Positions 35,078 through 43,472 of a stretch of DNA of 64,000 nt are shown here, piece by piece (positions within the stretch are counted from its first letter, which is position 1; each line of letters opens with the position of its first letter). This DNA is from Lederbergia graminis (GTDB lineage Bacteria; Bacillota; Bacilli; Bacillales; Bacillaceae_C). A program made the position numbers and the translations under genes. Under the pieces are notes generated by a model that had not been told where the DNA came from, searched no databases, and saw nothing but the letters and a program-made list of their open reading frames with translations. The stretch covers positions 62,001 through 126,000 of the forward strand of contig NZ_JBHSMC010000027.1 of the NCBI RefSeq assembly GCF_042655485.1. The letters run 5' to 3'.

Positions 35078-35116
35078 TGGTATATTGTATTTGCTAAGCA
35101 TTGATAATAATTTTCA
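35078..35116 (+). promoter_or_regulatory. hemQ promoter with Fur-type operator
   Basis: An extended -10 TGGTATATT (35078-35086) is followed by TGATAATAATTTTCA (35102-35116). The latter matches the 7-1-7 Fur consensus TGATAATNATTATCA at all but one position and would lie about +10 to +24. It differs from the PerR box by the G and C at the outer positions. Confidence 0.6.
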
Positions 35117-35133
35117 GTTAGGAGTTGATTCAC

Positions 35134-35877
35134 ATGAGTGAAGCAGCACAAACACTAGATGGTTGGTATACTTTACATGATTTTCGTACTATAGATTGGG
35201 CATCTTGGAAGATGCTTTCAAGTGATAAAAGAGAAACAGCAATTGTAGAGTTAAAGCAATTTCTGCAAAAATTAGAGGAAGTTCAAGATAAAAAAGAAGG
35301 TAGTCATGCCTTTTACTCCATTGTTGGTCAAAAAGCAGACTTTATGCTAATGATTTTGCGCCCGACATTGGACGAGCTTAATGAGTTAGAAACTGAATTC
35401 AACAAACTTACGATTGCAGAATATACCATTCCTACTTATTCTTATGTGTCTGTTGTAGAATTAAGTAACTATTTAGCGAAGGAATCAAATGAAGATCCTT
35501 ACCAAAATCCATATGTACGTGGACGTCTGTATCCAATTCTTCCACAAACAAAGCATGTATGCTTCTATCCTATGGATAAGCGTCGTTCTGGAGAAGATAA
35601 TTGGTATATGCTCTCCATGGAGGAACGCAGAAAACTAATGCATAGTCACGGACTAATTGGTCGTCAATATGCCGGTAAAATTAAGCAAATCATTAGTGGA
35701 TCCGTTGGTTTGGATGATTGGGAATGGGGCGTTACTCTATTCTCCGATGATGCTCTTCAATTCAAGAAAATCGTCTATGAAATGCGCTTTGATGAAGTGA
35801 GTGCACGCTACGGAGAGTTCGGTTCATTCTACGTTGGAAACTTAATAAAAGATATTGATAAACTACTTGCTGTCTAA
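35134..35877 (+). CDS. hemQ: Coproheme decarboxylase HemQ
   Basis: Last step of the coproporphyrin-dependent heme pathway: oxidative decarboxylation of coproheme to heme b. The 247-residue chlorite-dismutase-fold protein has the VRGRLYP arginine block near 130, catalytic Tyr145 in FYPMDK and the heme-ligand histidine region MHSHGLIGRQYAGK near 170. ATG 35134 lies 9 nt after GGAG; TTG 35125 is an unlikely alternative. It is divergent from pta as in B. subtilis. Confidence 0.95.
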   Translation: MSEAAQTLDGWYTLHDFRTIDWASWKMLSSDKRETAIVELKQFLQKLEEVQDKKEGSHAFYSIVGQKADFMLMILRPTLDELNELETEFNKLTIAEYTIPTYSYVSVVELSNYLAKESNEDPYQNPYVRGRLYPILPQTKHVCFYPMDKRRSGEDNWYMLSMEERRKLMHSHGLIGRQYAGKIKQIISGSVGLDDWEWGVTLFSDDALQFKKIVYEMRFDEVSARYGEFGSFYVGNLIKDIDKLLAV

Positions 35878-35886
35878 GCAATCTTA

Positions 35887-35930
35887 ATAAAAAGCCATCG
35901 TCCTATTATGGAACGATGGCTTTTTTTATA
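35887..35930 (+). terminator. Terminator of hemQ
   Basis: AAAAAGCCATCGT / ACGATGGCTTTTTTT stem-loop 10 bp after the stop. Confidence 0.9.
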
Positions 35931-35938
35931 AAAGTCAA

Positions 35939-35967
35939 GCATAGGCACCCTCCTACGTGCATACAAA
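35939..35967 (+). promoter_or_regulatory. Sigma-E-type promoter of gerQ
   Basis: GCATAGG, 14 bp, CATACAAA. It matches the sigma-E boxes (KMATATT / CATACANT) in most positions at the right spacing. B. subtilis gerQ is a mother-cell gene. Confidence 0.6.
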
Positions 35968-36059
35968 TGTAAGAGTAGATGGCTATTAATACAAGTAGGT
36001 TGATTCCTACTTCTGGATGTGCCCTAGTCAAACATCCATAACTATGAGGAGGGAAAATT

Positions 36060-36512
36060 TTGTCTAATATGAATCCATATCAAAACATGGCAGGATTTTA
36101 TTCAAATCCAATGCAACAGCAAATGCCATTCGGACCACAAACACAGTTCCCTGGCTATATTCCACAGCAACAACCGCAAGTTCCTGTAGGTACAGGAGGA
36201 GCAAAAGGTGGGGTAAATGTACCGGGAATGCTCCCAATCGAGGAATCATACATTGAAAACATTTTGCGCCTGAATAAAGGAAAACTTGTTAATCTCTACG
36301 CGACATATGAGCATAACACAAAGTGGAATGCGAAAGTTTTCACAGGTATTATTGAAGCAGCTGGTCGTGACCATGTAATACTTAGTGATCCTCAAACTGG
36401 AAAACGTTTCTTAATTCCGATGATCTATGTTGACTATGTCGAATTTGATGAACCAATTGAATATGAATATCCATTTGGTAACGGCCCACTAGTATCACAG
36501 CCACCAAGATAA
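36060..36512 (+). CDS. gerQ: Spore coat protein GerQ
   Basis: Coat protein needed for localisation of the cortex hydrolase CwlJ and cross-linked by transglutaminase. In 150 residues, the N-terminal 55 are low complexity (Gln, Pro, Met, Gly), and the C-terminal 90 form the conserved GerQ domain (LPIEESYIENILRLNKGK to FLIPMIYVDYVEFDEP). The start is TTG 36060 with GGAGGG 6-7 nt upstream; the first ATG, three codons on, is too far from the site. A sigma-E-type promoter and its own terminator flank it. Confidence 0.95.
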   Translation: MSNMNPYQNMAGFYSNPMQQQMPFGPQTQFPGYIPQQQPQVPVGTGGAKGGVNVPGMLPIEESYIENILRLNKGKLVNLYATYEHNTKWNAKVFTGIIEAAGRDHVILSDPQTGKRFLIPMIYVDYVEFDEPIEYEYPFGNGPLVSQPPR

Positions 36513-36514
36513 TC

Positions 36515-36554
36515 AAAAAAGCTAAACACTTCGCTGGAGGTGTTTAGCTTTTTT
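36515..36554 (+). terminator. Terminator of gerQ
   Basis: AAAAAAGCTAAACAC / GTGTTTAGCTTTTTT stem, directly after the stop; may also serve the convergent ywdK. Confidence 0.9.
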
Positions 36555-36568
36555 ATTAGGTTCGTATT

Positions 36569-36940
36569 TTATAAATATTTCACTGTGAAAATGATTAATA
36601 ATAGCCATGAGATAAGAAAAGCTACTCCACCAATTGGTGTGATTGCTCCGAGGACTTTAATTCCTGAAACACTTAATACATATAAGCTACCTGAGAAAAT
36701 GATGATTCCAATAAACATGAGCCACCCTGACCAGGAAAGCAGACCAGAAACCGGTACATTCCGTGATAGAATCCCGATCGCTAATATTCCTAATGCATGA
36801 AACATTTGATACTGAACTCCGGTTTTCCACACATCCAAATATTTCGGTTCTATTTTCCCTTCAAGTGCGTGCGCTCCAAAAGCCCCGAGCCCCACGCTTA
36901 ACAACGCATTTATCGCACCAATAATAATGAAAATTTTCAT
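36569..36940 (-). CDS. ywdK: DUF423 membrane protein (YwdK-like)
   Basis: Small membrane protein of 123 residues with four predicted helices and the family block GLGAFGAHALE (17-27) followed by a FHALGIL segment. The function is unknown. ATG follows AGGAGAATGATAT. It is downstream of ywdI with a 50-bp gap on the same strand. Confidence 0.92.
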   Translation of the reverse strand: MKIFIIIGAINALLSVGLGAFGAHALEGKIEPKYLDVWKTGVQYQMFHALGILAIGILSRNVPVSGLLSWSGWLMFIGIIIFSGSLYVLSVSGIKVLGAITPIGGVAFLISWLLLIIFTVKYL

Positions 36941-36993
36941 ATATCATTCTCCTCTACCTAGTAAATTTCACTCAGGATGCCAATCTACTGAAC

Positions 36994-37278
36994 TTAAAAA
37001 TCAAATATGGAATCCCCATTTGCCCCATCTTCTGTTTCAATTGGTTCAGATGATGGTAACGAAACTGACGGTGATTGCTGAATAGGCGTATGTTGAACTG
37101 TCGCAATTGGTTTACTTAATTCATTATAAGTCTTAGATTGTTTCTCCTCTAACATGACTTCTGCTAGTGTTTTAAGCGCATATATATGGTTACGGCGACT
37201 AGCTTCATCTCCACTTTGACGAGCTGCTCTCAATTCTTTTTCCATCTTTCCCAATAGCGCTTCATATGAAATGCTCAT
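36994..37278 (-). CDS. ywdI: YwdI family protein (DUF5327)
   Basis: 94 residues: a conserved helical N-terminal half (ISYEALLGKMEKELRAAR, then YALKTLAEVML) and a low-complexity, Pro/Ser-rich, acidic tail ending in DSIFDF. The function is unknown. ATG follows GGAGGTAATGTA. It keeps the ywdI-ywdK association of B. subtilis, marking the end of the collinear block. Confidence 0.85.
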   Translation of the reverse strand: MSISYEALLGKMEKELRAARQSGDEASRRNHIYALKTLAEVMLEEKQSKTYNELSKPIATVQHTPIQQSPSVSLPSSEPIETEDGANGDSIFDF

Positions 37279-37403
37279 TACATTACCTCCTATCGTCCCA
37301 TTATATTTTCAAACTTCATTTTCCCCAACATGTTTGCTCGTCCAAAATTCGGTTATATACATAATGTAACATCCCTATTTTAACCTAAGGAGGAGTTATT
37401 GTT

Positions 37404-37724
37404 ATGAATACAGTACAAATTTGCGAAAACGGCTTAGAAGCAACACGAGTTATCGACGAACTACTTTCCCAAGGTTATATTCACGATAATATATATATCT
37501 TTGCACATGGGGAGAGACGTTCCAACGATTTAACAGATGCCACAAATACCGCGTCTGTCGGCTTGGAGGAACAAGGATTTTTTGATGCGGTTCAAAATGT
37601 TTTTCGAACTCGAGGCGATGAATTGCGTGCCAAGTTCGAAGCTGTTGGCTTAACAGCAGAAGAAGCTGAAAGATATGAAAGTGTACTAGATACTGGAAAG
37701 CTAGTAGTTGTAGCTAACCGCTAG
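37404..37724 (+). CDS. YflT-domain general stress protein
   Basis: 106-residue soluble protein resembling the heat-induced stress protein YflT family: an early ENGLEATRVIDELLSQGY segment, an IYIFAHGE strand, a GDELRAKFEAVGLTAEEAERYE helix pair and a terminal GKLVVVANR strand. The biochemical role is unknown. Start ATG follows AAGGAGGAGTTATT. Family members in B. subtilis are sigma-B-controlled, but I see no convincing sigma-B box here. Confidence 0.85.
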   Translation: MNTVQICENGLEATRVIDELLSQGYIHDNIYIFAHGERRSNDLTDATNTASVGLEEQGFFDAVQNVFRTRGDELRAKFEAVGLTAEEAERYESVLDTGKLVVVANR

Positions 37725-37729
37725 GAATA

Positions 37730-37768
37730 ACGAGGAGTCTCCGCAAACGAGAGACTCCTTCTTTTATT
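37730..37768. terminator. Terminator between YflT-like and YhfC-like genes
   Basis: AGGAGTCTC / GAGACTCCT stem with TTCTTTTATTTTT on the plus side, in a convergent gap; it overlaps the YhfC-like 3' end slightly. Confidence 0.75.
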
Positions 37769-38549
37769 TTTCATGTACAAAGAGCTTTCTTGATTTCGCT
37801 ATCCACACAATCGCACCCACTGCAAATACCACAATCAAAGCTTCCAATACATAAATATTTTCTATTACTTTTACTTGATATAATGCTACAGGGAAGTCAA
37901 TAACAGCATGTATCAATATCGCAAAAATAAAATATTTCATCTGCTTACTAACAATTGCGTACATGACTAGGATGGAAAGCCCTAGCTGTATCGACATTGC
38001 TGCTAACCTCTCAATTCCACCTAATAAAATTAATCCCCCAGAATCTCCTGTTAACTGTTCCTTTATCGGTGTAAGAGCGTCTTTCATTTGATTGTCCGTA
38101 AATAGTGCATCGAATGACCCGCTATTAATCATGAAAGCAAAAACAAGCATAATGATACTATTAAGTCCTACAAGTACAATCGCCTCTGCTCCACCATGAC
38201 CAAGACCAAAAGAAAGTCCGTCCTTCCATTGTCTACTAGTCTTTAGCGCATACTTCATCACTACGAACCTACCAGTTTCCTCAAAGATCCCGGCCATTAA
38301 ACCTGCGTAAAGCATATATAACCACGGGTTTTCAGCCCATCCCCTCATCGTCCCATTATTAAAAAGGATAAAATTATGAGCAATTCCCTCTAACATTTGT
38401 GCAAATATGAAAAAAGTTGCTGCCCCAATGAGTAACACTGGGATGGAAATTTGAAATCTTTTTCTAAAAATAATGAACAGTGCTATCGGTGTTCCAATTG
38501 TAATTAATAATGAAATGATGATGGAAGTAATCGTAAATGAACTAACCAT
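37764..38549 (-). CDS. YhfC-family intramembrane metalloprotease
   Basis: Polytopic membrane protein (261 residues, about seven or eight helices). Motifs of the CPBP/PrsW superfamily are visible: EETGR near 90, GLGHGGAEA near 115 and HAVIDF near 215, supplying the Glu-Glu, His and His-Asp positions of this protease type. No substrate is known. ATG follows AAAGGATTTTGAC. The upstream gap is occupied by tandem array D, so its promoter must lie in or near the array. Confidence 0.82.
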   Translation of the reverse strand: MVSSFTITSIIISLLITIGTPIALFIIFRKRFQISIPVLLIGAATFFIFAQMLEGIAHNFILFNNGTMRGWAENPWLYMLYAGLMAGIFEETGRFVVMKYALKTSRQWKDGLSFGLGHGGAEAIVLVGLNSIIMLVFAFMINSGSFDALFTDNQMKDALTPIKEQLTGDSGGLILLGGIERLAAMSIQLGLSILVMYAIVSKQMKYFIFAILIHAVIDFPVALYQVKVIENIYVLEALIVVFAVGAIVWIAKSRKLFVHEK

Positions 38550-38649
38550 GTCAAAATCCTTTCGTTATTTGAATGTTTTCTTCCGTATTATGTATGTTTT
38601 TTTATCCGTTGCTGGTTAGAGGGTGATACCAAGCATGTTTTTCTTTCTA

Positions 38650-39130
38650 AACGCGTTATGGAGTTATCTCGACCATTTAGAGATACTTTTATCACGGAAT
38701 ACGTCGTGATATGTTCTCTCTCGACTAATATGAGAGGCTTTTATCAAAGATTGCGTCGTGACATGCATTCTCTCGACCACTGAGAGATGCTTTCATCACA
38801 AAATACGTCGTGACATGCTCTCTCTCAACCATTAGAAGAAGCTTTTTTCACGGAACACGTCGTGATATGTATTCTCTCGACCATTCATAGATGCTTTTAT
38901 CACAGAATACGTCGTGACATGCATTCTCTCAACCATTAGGAGAGGCTTTTTCCGCGGAACACGTCGTGACATGCTATCTCTCAACCATTAGGAGAGGCTT
39001 TCATCACGGAATACGTCGTGACAAACTCTCTCTCAACCATTAAGAGAGGCTTTTTCCACGGAATGCGTCGTGACAAACTCTCTCTCAACCATTAGAAGAA
39101 GCTTTTTCCGCGGAATACGTTGTGACTCCA
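38650..39130. repeat. 52-bp tandem repeat array D
   Basis: Nine units. CGTCGTG starts at 38702 and every 52 bp to 39118 (the last reads CGTTGTG). Unit: CTCTCAACCATTAGGAGAG, then GCTTTTATCACGGAATACGT, then CGTGACATG. Two inverted repeats can form in good copies: CTCTC/GAGAG and ATCACG/CGTGAT. It lies upstream of the YhfC-like gene and downstream of moeB, both on the minus strand. Same family as array E. Confidence 0.94.
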
Positions 39131-39147
39131 TTCAGGCCTCTCTACCA

Positions 39148-40170
39148 TTAACCTACTAACGAATGATATACCTTTCTTGCTTCTACTTGATTATTGGTCC
39201 CATGGACAAGCGCACGTCCATCTTTGAAAAAGACAACTCGTGTTCCTTCTTTTATGACGGAAACAAGAAAAGGATTGCCACTAACCTCATAGCCGGCTTC
39301 TCGCCATCTCTCGGTTAACTGTTCTAACGTAAGCGTCTTTCCAGCAGCTGGTCTTATTTGCACGGTATTTCTGCCACAAAGGACAGCTACTTTCATTTCT
39401 GCATCTTTTTGTAAGTAAGGGTATGTGGGACTTGGGCCACATGTATGACAATTGGGGTCTTTCAGTGCTCCAGCCTTTAAAGATAAATAGTCATTTTCCC
39501 AAAGATCAAAGGAAACATATGTCTTCCTCACTGCCTCATTGTTTCCGGATAAAATTTTTAATGCTTCGGCACTTTGTTGTGCGGTAACCATTTGTACGGT
39601 AGGTGCGATAATGCCTACTGTATCACATGTTTGCCCCTGTAAAGGTAGTCTTTTTAACAGACATTGCAAACATGGAGTTACACCTGGAATGATGGTAAAC
39701 GTCATACCGAAGCTCCCGACACATGATCCAAAAATATATGGAATGTTGTACTTATGGGCTAAGTCATTTAATAGAAAACGAGCATCGAAATTATCAGTCC
39801 CATCCATAAGTAAATCAACATCGTCCATAATCGACTCTAACAGATCTGCATCTGCGTGGCCGACGATTGCCTCAATATCTACTGAACTATTAATACGCTT
39901 TAACTTATCTTTTGCCGCTTCTGCTTTCGGCCATCTTTCCAACGCATCTGTTTCTGTATATAAATGTTGCCGTTGCAAATTACTCATTTCTACATAATCT
40001 CGGTCGATAATCGTGATTTTGCGGACGCCAGCTCTAGCAAGTGTCTCAGCTGTATGAGTCCCAAGTGCACCAACCCCAAGAATTAGTACATGTTTTGAAC
40101 TTATCTCATTCTGTCCCTTATCGCCGATTGGTTTAAATAATATTTGCCGTGAGTATCTTTCTCTATCCAT
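39148..40170 (-). CDS. moeB: MoeB/ThiF-type adenylyltransferase
   Basis: E1-like enzyme that adenylates the C-terminal Gly-Gly of MoaD (or ThiS). In 340 residues: ATP-binding GVGALGT near 33, the Arg of NLQRQ, Asp in DGTDNF, CxxC pairs (CLQC near 172 and CHTC near 247) for zinc, and a C-terminal extra domain of about 80 residues as in B. subtilis MoeB. ATG 40170 follows GGAGGGTGAGGAA inside the moaD stop region; the upstream ATG is less likely. Operon context with moaD/moaE favours MoeB over ThiF. Confidence 0.92.
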   Translation of the reverse strand: MDRERYSRQILFKPIGDKGQNEISSKHVLILGVGALGTHTAETLARAGVRKITIIDRDYVEMSNLQRQHLYTETDALERWPKAEAAKDKLKRINSSVDIEAIVGHADADLLESIMDDVDLLMDGTDNFDARFLLNDLAHKYNIPYIFGSCVGSFGMTFTIIPGVTPCLQCLLKRLPLQGQTCDTVGIIAPTVQMVTAQQSAEALKILSGNNEAVRKTYVSFDLWENDYLSLKAGALKDPNCHTCGPSPTYPYLQKDAEMKVAVLCGRNTVQIRPAAGKTLTLEQLTERWREAGYEVSGNPFLVSVIKEGTRVVFFKDGRALVHGTNNQVEARKVYHSLVG

Positions 40171-40174
40171 TTCC

Positions 40175-40402
40175 TCACCCTCCACTAACAGGGGGAATTA
40201 AGGCGATTACATCATCCGCTGCAATCATATAATCTTCCGTCGCAAACTCTTCATTCACTGCAACCATAACACCTTCTAAATCACCTAGCTTCGGTGACAA
40301 TAGATTGCGGACTTCGGCTACTGTTTTTCCAGTTGCGTCTACCTGTAAAGTACTATTTCCTGCAGTTTCTTTTAAATGAGCAAATAACATTACCTTATTC
40401 AC
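40175..40402 (-). CDS. moaD: Molybdopterin synthase sulfur carrier subunit MoaD
   Basis: Ubiquitin-like 75-residue protein ending in Gly-Gly (PPVSGG), which is adenylated by MoeB and thiocarboxylated. GTG 40402 overlaps the moaE 3' end by 8 bp and has GGAGG 9 nt upstream. It forms molybdopterin synthase with MoaE. Confidence 0.94.
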   Translation of the reverse strand: MNKVMLFAHLKETAGNSTLQVDATGKTVAEVRNLLSPKLGDLEGVMVAVNEEFATEDYMIAADDVIALIPPVSGG

Positions 40403-40859
40403 GCAAATCTTCCTCCTCTGGTTTTCCTCCTGAATAAGCTTTTGTTCCTTGTTGATTACCTATCCACTCTTCTCCGTCTTCCCAATGTTCTTTTTTCCAA
40501 ATCGGGACTATTTCCTTGATTCGTTCGATCGCATAACGATTTGCCTCATATGCCTCTGGTCGATGTGGAGAAGAAACAGCAATGGCAACTGCAATATCCG
40601 TAATTTCTAAGCGGCCAATCCGGTGAATGATTGTTGCTTCTACGTCAGGCCAACGCTTTTTCATTTCTGATACAATTTGCTCCATCTTCTTAACTGCCAT
40701 TGCTTCATATGCTTCGTATTCTAGGTATAGTGTTTTCTTTCCATGAGTTAACTCGCGGACTGTACCAATAAACAATGTCACCGCACCAGCTTCTCTGCGG
40801 ACTACTTTCTCGTACACATCCTCTATTTTAATTGGTTCTCGTGTAATTTCGCAGTTCAT
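40395..40859 (-). CDS. moaE: Molybdopterin synthase catalytic subunit MoaE
   Basis: Inserts two sulfurs into cyclic pyranopterin monophosphate using MoaD thiocarboxylate. The 154 residues contain GAVTLFIGTVRE near 30, the HRIGRLEITDIAVAIAVSSPHR core and the Lys pair WKKEHW near 127. ATG lies 2 bp after the mobA stop with GAAGGGAAAG ahead. The C-terminal 20 residues are a lysine/glutamate-rich tail. Confidence 0.94.
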   Translation of the reverse strand: MNCEITREPIKIEDVYEKVVRREAGAVTLFIGTVRELTHGKKTLYLEYEAYEAMAVKKMEQIVSEMKKRWPDVEATIIHRIGRLEITDIAVAIAVSSPHRPEAYEANRYAIERIKEIVPIWKKEHWEDGEEWIGNQQGTKAYSGGKPEEEDLRE

Positions 40860-40860
40860 G

Positions 40861-41442
40861 TTATTCTTTCCCTTCTACTATTTTCAATGCTTGTATGTAA
40901 TCTTCCTGGGTATTCATATTCCAAACATCATGAGCATCTGTAGGTAACTGAAAATAGCTCACCTCAATAGTATCTAATAATGAATGAACGGATCTCTTTC
41001 CTTTATCTAAGTGAAGCCTTACTTTATCTGCAATTGTTGCGTCGTATGCAGCAAATAATGGATGCTGTTGCCCATTCACAACAGGAATTACTGCGTCACC
41101 CTTACTTTCTATCAACTTATGAATGAGTGCTTGTCCTAATTCTTTCGTTGCAAACGGCATATCACATGCTACTACAAGGCAAGGACCTGTTTTTATCATT
41201 GACATTGCGGTCCAAAATCCAGCAAGTGGACCTTGTCCTCTATAGTTTACATCATCTTGTAGAATGTTTACCGACAAATTTTCATATGGAGCGACATCCT
41301 TTGCAATCAGAAAGATTTCTTCCGATATTTCGTCAAACTCTGCTACTAGTCGATCAATTACTCTTTCCCCATTTATCTTCATAAGCGCTTTATTTTGGCG
41401 CATTCTGCTTGAATTTCCTCCAGCTAAAATAATCGTTATCAC
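40861..41442 (-). CDS. mobA: Molybdenum cofactor guanylyltransferase MobA
   Basis: Attaches GMP to Mo-molybdopterin. The 193 residues begin with the nucleotidyltransferase signature LAGGNSSRMRQNKA (about 6-19), followed by VACDMPF near 97 as the metal-binding Asp block. Start is GTG 41442 after AAAGGAGCC. It is first gene of mobA-moaE-moaD-moeB; moaA, moaC and moeA are not in this window and must be elsewhere if the pathway is complete. Confidence 0.92.
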   Translation of the reverse strand: MITIILAGGNSSRMRQNKALMKINGERVIDRLVAEFDEISEEIFLIAKDVAPYENLSVNILQDDVNYRGQGPLAGFWTAMSMIKTGPCLVVACDMPFATKELGQALIHKLIESKGDAVIPVVNGQQHPLFAAYDATIADKVRLHLDKGKRSVHSLLDTIEVSYFQLPTDAHDVWNMNTQEDYIQALKIVEGKE

Positions 41443-41517
41443 CTAATACGGCTCCTTTAATTGATTTACTATTAGAAATAAATACGTTATTCTTAAAATA
41501 CTAGTTAGAAGAAATGT

Positions 41518-42099
41518 GTGGTGGAAACGTTGAAAAAAATAATCATCATTTTATTAATTATTATCGTTCTTATTGTCGGTTTTTGGATGATGACAGGAGA
41601 AATGATCAAAAGCGGGAAATTTCCCGAAGCACGTGGAAAAAACGAGTACGCCATTATTCTTGGAGCGAAAGTTGATGGAGAATCGCCATCCCTCTCGTTA
41701 CGTTATCGTCTAAATGCTGCCTTGCATTATGCAATGGATAATCCTCATGTCCATTTAATTTTATCAGGTGGACAAGGTTCTGGCGAACAAATTACAGAAG
41801 CAGAGGCAATGAAAAGATTCCTTATTGATTACGGAATAGATGAAGAACGACTCATTATAGAGGATAAGTCGACTTCCACCTATGAAAATATCCTTTTTTC
41901 CAAAAAATTAATACCTGATTCAACAGATAGTATTACCATCATTACAAGCGATTATCACCTTGCAAGGGCAAAGAAAATAGCAAGTAATCTTGGGCTTGAA
42001 GCAGATGTAGTTGCAGCCGAAACTCCTGATGTCGTAAGTTTCCAATTAAACGTCCGCGAACGATTTGCTTTAGTAAAAACTTATATATTTGGAAAGTAG
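41518..42099 (+). CDS. YdcF/SanA-like DUF218 membrane-anchored protein
   Basis: 193 residues: a short N-terminal membrane helix (about 6-25) and a DUF218 domain with AIILGAKV near 45, LSGGQG near 82, an EAEAMKRFL helix, EDKSTSTYENILFSK near 120 and TSDYHLARA near 145. Homologues affect envelope barrier function (SanA) or bind SAM (YdcF); the role here is unknown. The start is uncertain: GTG 41518, the next GTG, or TTG four codons on with GGTGG upstream. It is divergent from mobA. Confidence 0.82.
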   Translation: MVETLKKIIIILLIIIVLIVGFWMMTGEMIKSGKFPEARGKNEYAIILGAKVDGESPSLSLRYRLNAALHYAMDNPHVHLILSGGQGSGEQITEAEAMKRFLIDYGIDEERLIIEDKSTSTYENILFSKKLIPDSTDSITIITSDYHLARAKKIASNLGLEADVVAAETPDVVSFQLNVRERFALVKTYIFGK

Positions 42100-42112
42100 A
42101 AATCTAAAATAC

Positions 42113-42150
42113 TAAAAGGGTGTTGTAATTATATATACAACACCCTTTCA
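42113..42150. terminator. Bidirectional terminator
   Basis: A 13-bp stem AAAGGGTGTTGTA / TACAACACCCTTT in the convergent gap between the YdcF-like gene and the PAS kinase. Confidence 0.85.
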
Positions 42151-42154
42151 TCCT

Positions 42155-43207
42155 TTAAAATATCGGCAATTCTACTTCCACGATTGTACCTAGTGGACCA
42201 CTTTCTATATGCATATTCCCTCTATGATTCTCAATAATTTGCTTACAAATCATGATGCCTAAACCAGTTCCATTTTCCTTTGTAGTAAAGAAGGGCTCAC
42301 CAATTCGTTTCAGTACGTGATCTGGTATTCCTGGTCCTTCATCTTTAAAGCGGACAAGTAGCATACTCGTTTCCATCTTACTAACTTCAATATGTATTCG
42401 GCCTCCACTATCCATTGCTTCTATTGAGTTTTTTAGAAAGTTTATAAAGACTTGTTTTAATTGGTTTTCATCACAATAAATAGGGGGTAAATTGGAATCG
42501 ATACGTTCTGTAATTTCTATATTGTGGAGATTTGTTTGTGTCTTTAGTAGTGTTGTCACATGATGTAAAATAGTAGTGATGTTTTTTTGTTTATAATTTG
42601 TTTTTTGTGGCTTTGAGAGTACAAGTAATTCATTTAATATTGTTTCTATACGCTCCATTTCCGTATTAATCACTTCAAAGTACATTTTTTTATCTGTAAA
42701 TTCATGTTCCATAATTTGAAAAAAGCCTTTAATAGCTGTTAATGGATTTCGTATCTCATGGGCAATTCCTGCTGCTAATTGGCCTGCAACAGTAAGCTTC
42801 TCCGAATTATTCATAAATTCTTCTGCTCGTTTTCTTTCTGAAATATCTTGTACTTGACTAACAAAATACAGAGGATCTCCATCTTCATCTCTTACTAATG
42901 AAACACTTAATAACCCCCAGATAATGTGCCCATCCTTATGAATTAAACGTTTCTCTAGTTGGAAATCGTTTACCTCACCTACCAAAAGTTTTTCAATATA
43001 ATATGATTCATTATCCCGATCTTCATGGTACGTAATATCATTGAAGGTTTGTTTCAGTAATTCTTCTTCCTCAAAACCAAGCGTATCACATAAAGAATGA
43101 TTAACTTTTAACAGTATGCCATCTAAATCTACTAGCGCCTTACCTATCACCGCATAATCAAATGCATGTAATATTAACGTTGGATTCTCTAGATCAACCT
43201 GCTTCAT
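42155..43207 (-). CDS. Soluble PAS-domain sensor histidine kinase
   Basis: 350 residues without membrane helices: a PAS/PAC domain (about 12-130, with HKDGHIIWGLLSVSL), a HisKA dimerisation helix with phosphoacceptor His in GIAHEIRNPLTAIKG near 150, and an HATPase domain with N-box NFLKNSIEAM, DEGPGIP and GTGLGI. Architecture resembles sporulation kinases of the KinA/KinE type. It has no adjacent response regulator, so it is an orphan; transfer to Spo0F is a reasonable guess only. ATG follows AAGGAGTAAATAAT. Confidence 0.87.
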   Translation of the reverse strand: MKQVDLENPTLILHAFDYAVIGKALVDLDGILLKVNHSLCDTLGFEEEELLKQTFNDITYHEDRDNESYYIEKLLVGEVNDFQLEKRLIHKDGHIIWGLLSVSLVRDEDGDPLYFVSQVQDISERKRAEEFMNNSEKLTVAGQLAAGIAHEIRNPLTAIKGFFQIMEHEFTDKKMYFEVINTEMERIETILNELLVLSKPQKTNYKQKNITTILHHVTTLLKTQTNLHNIEITERIDSNLPPIYCDENQLKQVFINFLKNSIEAMDSGGRIHIEVSKMETSMLLVRFKDEGPGIPDHVLKRIGEPFFTTKENGTGLGIMICKQIIENHRGNMHIESGPLGTIVEVELPIF

Positions 43208-43231
43208 ATTATTTACTCCTTATGGTGTATT

Positions 43232-43266
43232 AAAAAGTGCCAAATAAGAGAGAATTCTTATTTGGC
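43232..43266 (-). terminator. Terminator-like hairpin in the PAS-kinase leader
   Basis: An 11-bp perfect stem GCCAAATAAGA / TCTTATTTGGC with a 6-nt loop. It is followed on the minus strand by ACTTTTTA, about 30 bp before the kinase start. Either a second terminator behind rsgA or an attenuator of the kinase gene. Confidence 0.7.
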
Positions 43267-43430
43267 TTATGCCTATATCCCTCGTTTAGCATTTCACCAA
43301 TGATGTAATTTGCTAAGTTATTCATGCCATTCAAAGCATTAATCAAAAATTATGATAAATTGAGTATTTACAATACTAATTCATTTTAGATAGTTATAAA
43401 TATAATATCAAATAATAACGCTTAAAACGC

Positions 43431-43470
43431 AAAAAATACACGGACTGGAGTATTAACCAGCCCGTGTATT
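43431..43470 (-). terminator. Terminator of the RsgA-type GTPase gene
   Basis: AATACACGGGCTGG / CCAGTCCGTGTATT stem with one mismatch and a TTTTTT run on the minus strand, just past the stop. Confidence 0.85.
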
Positions 43471-43472
43471 CA

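Noticed and set aside
38650..39130. Possible CRISPR array with about 25-bp repeats and spacers
   Set aside because: The whole 52-bp unit is conserved, including the parts that would be spacers; no cas genes.
41443..41517. Possible molybdenum cofactor riboswitch before mobA
   Set aside because: Only about 75 bp separate mobA and the divergent gene, too short, and no conserved blocks were seen.
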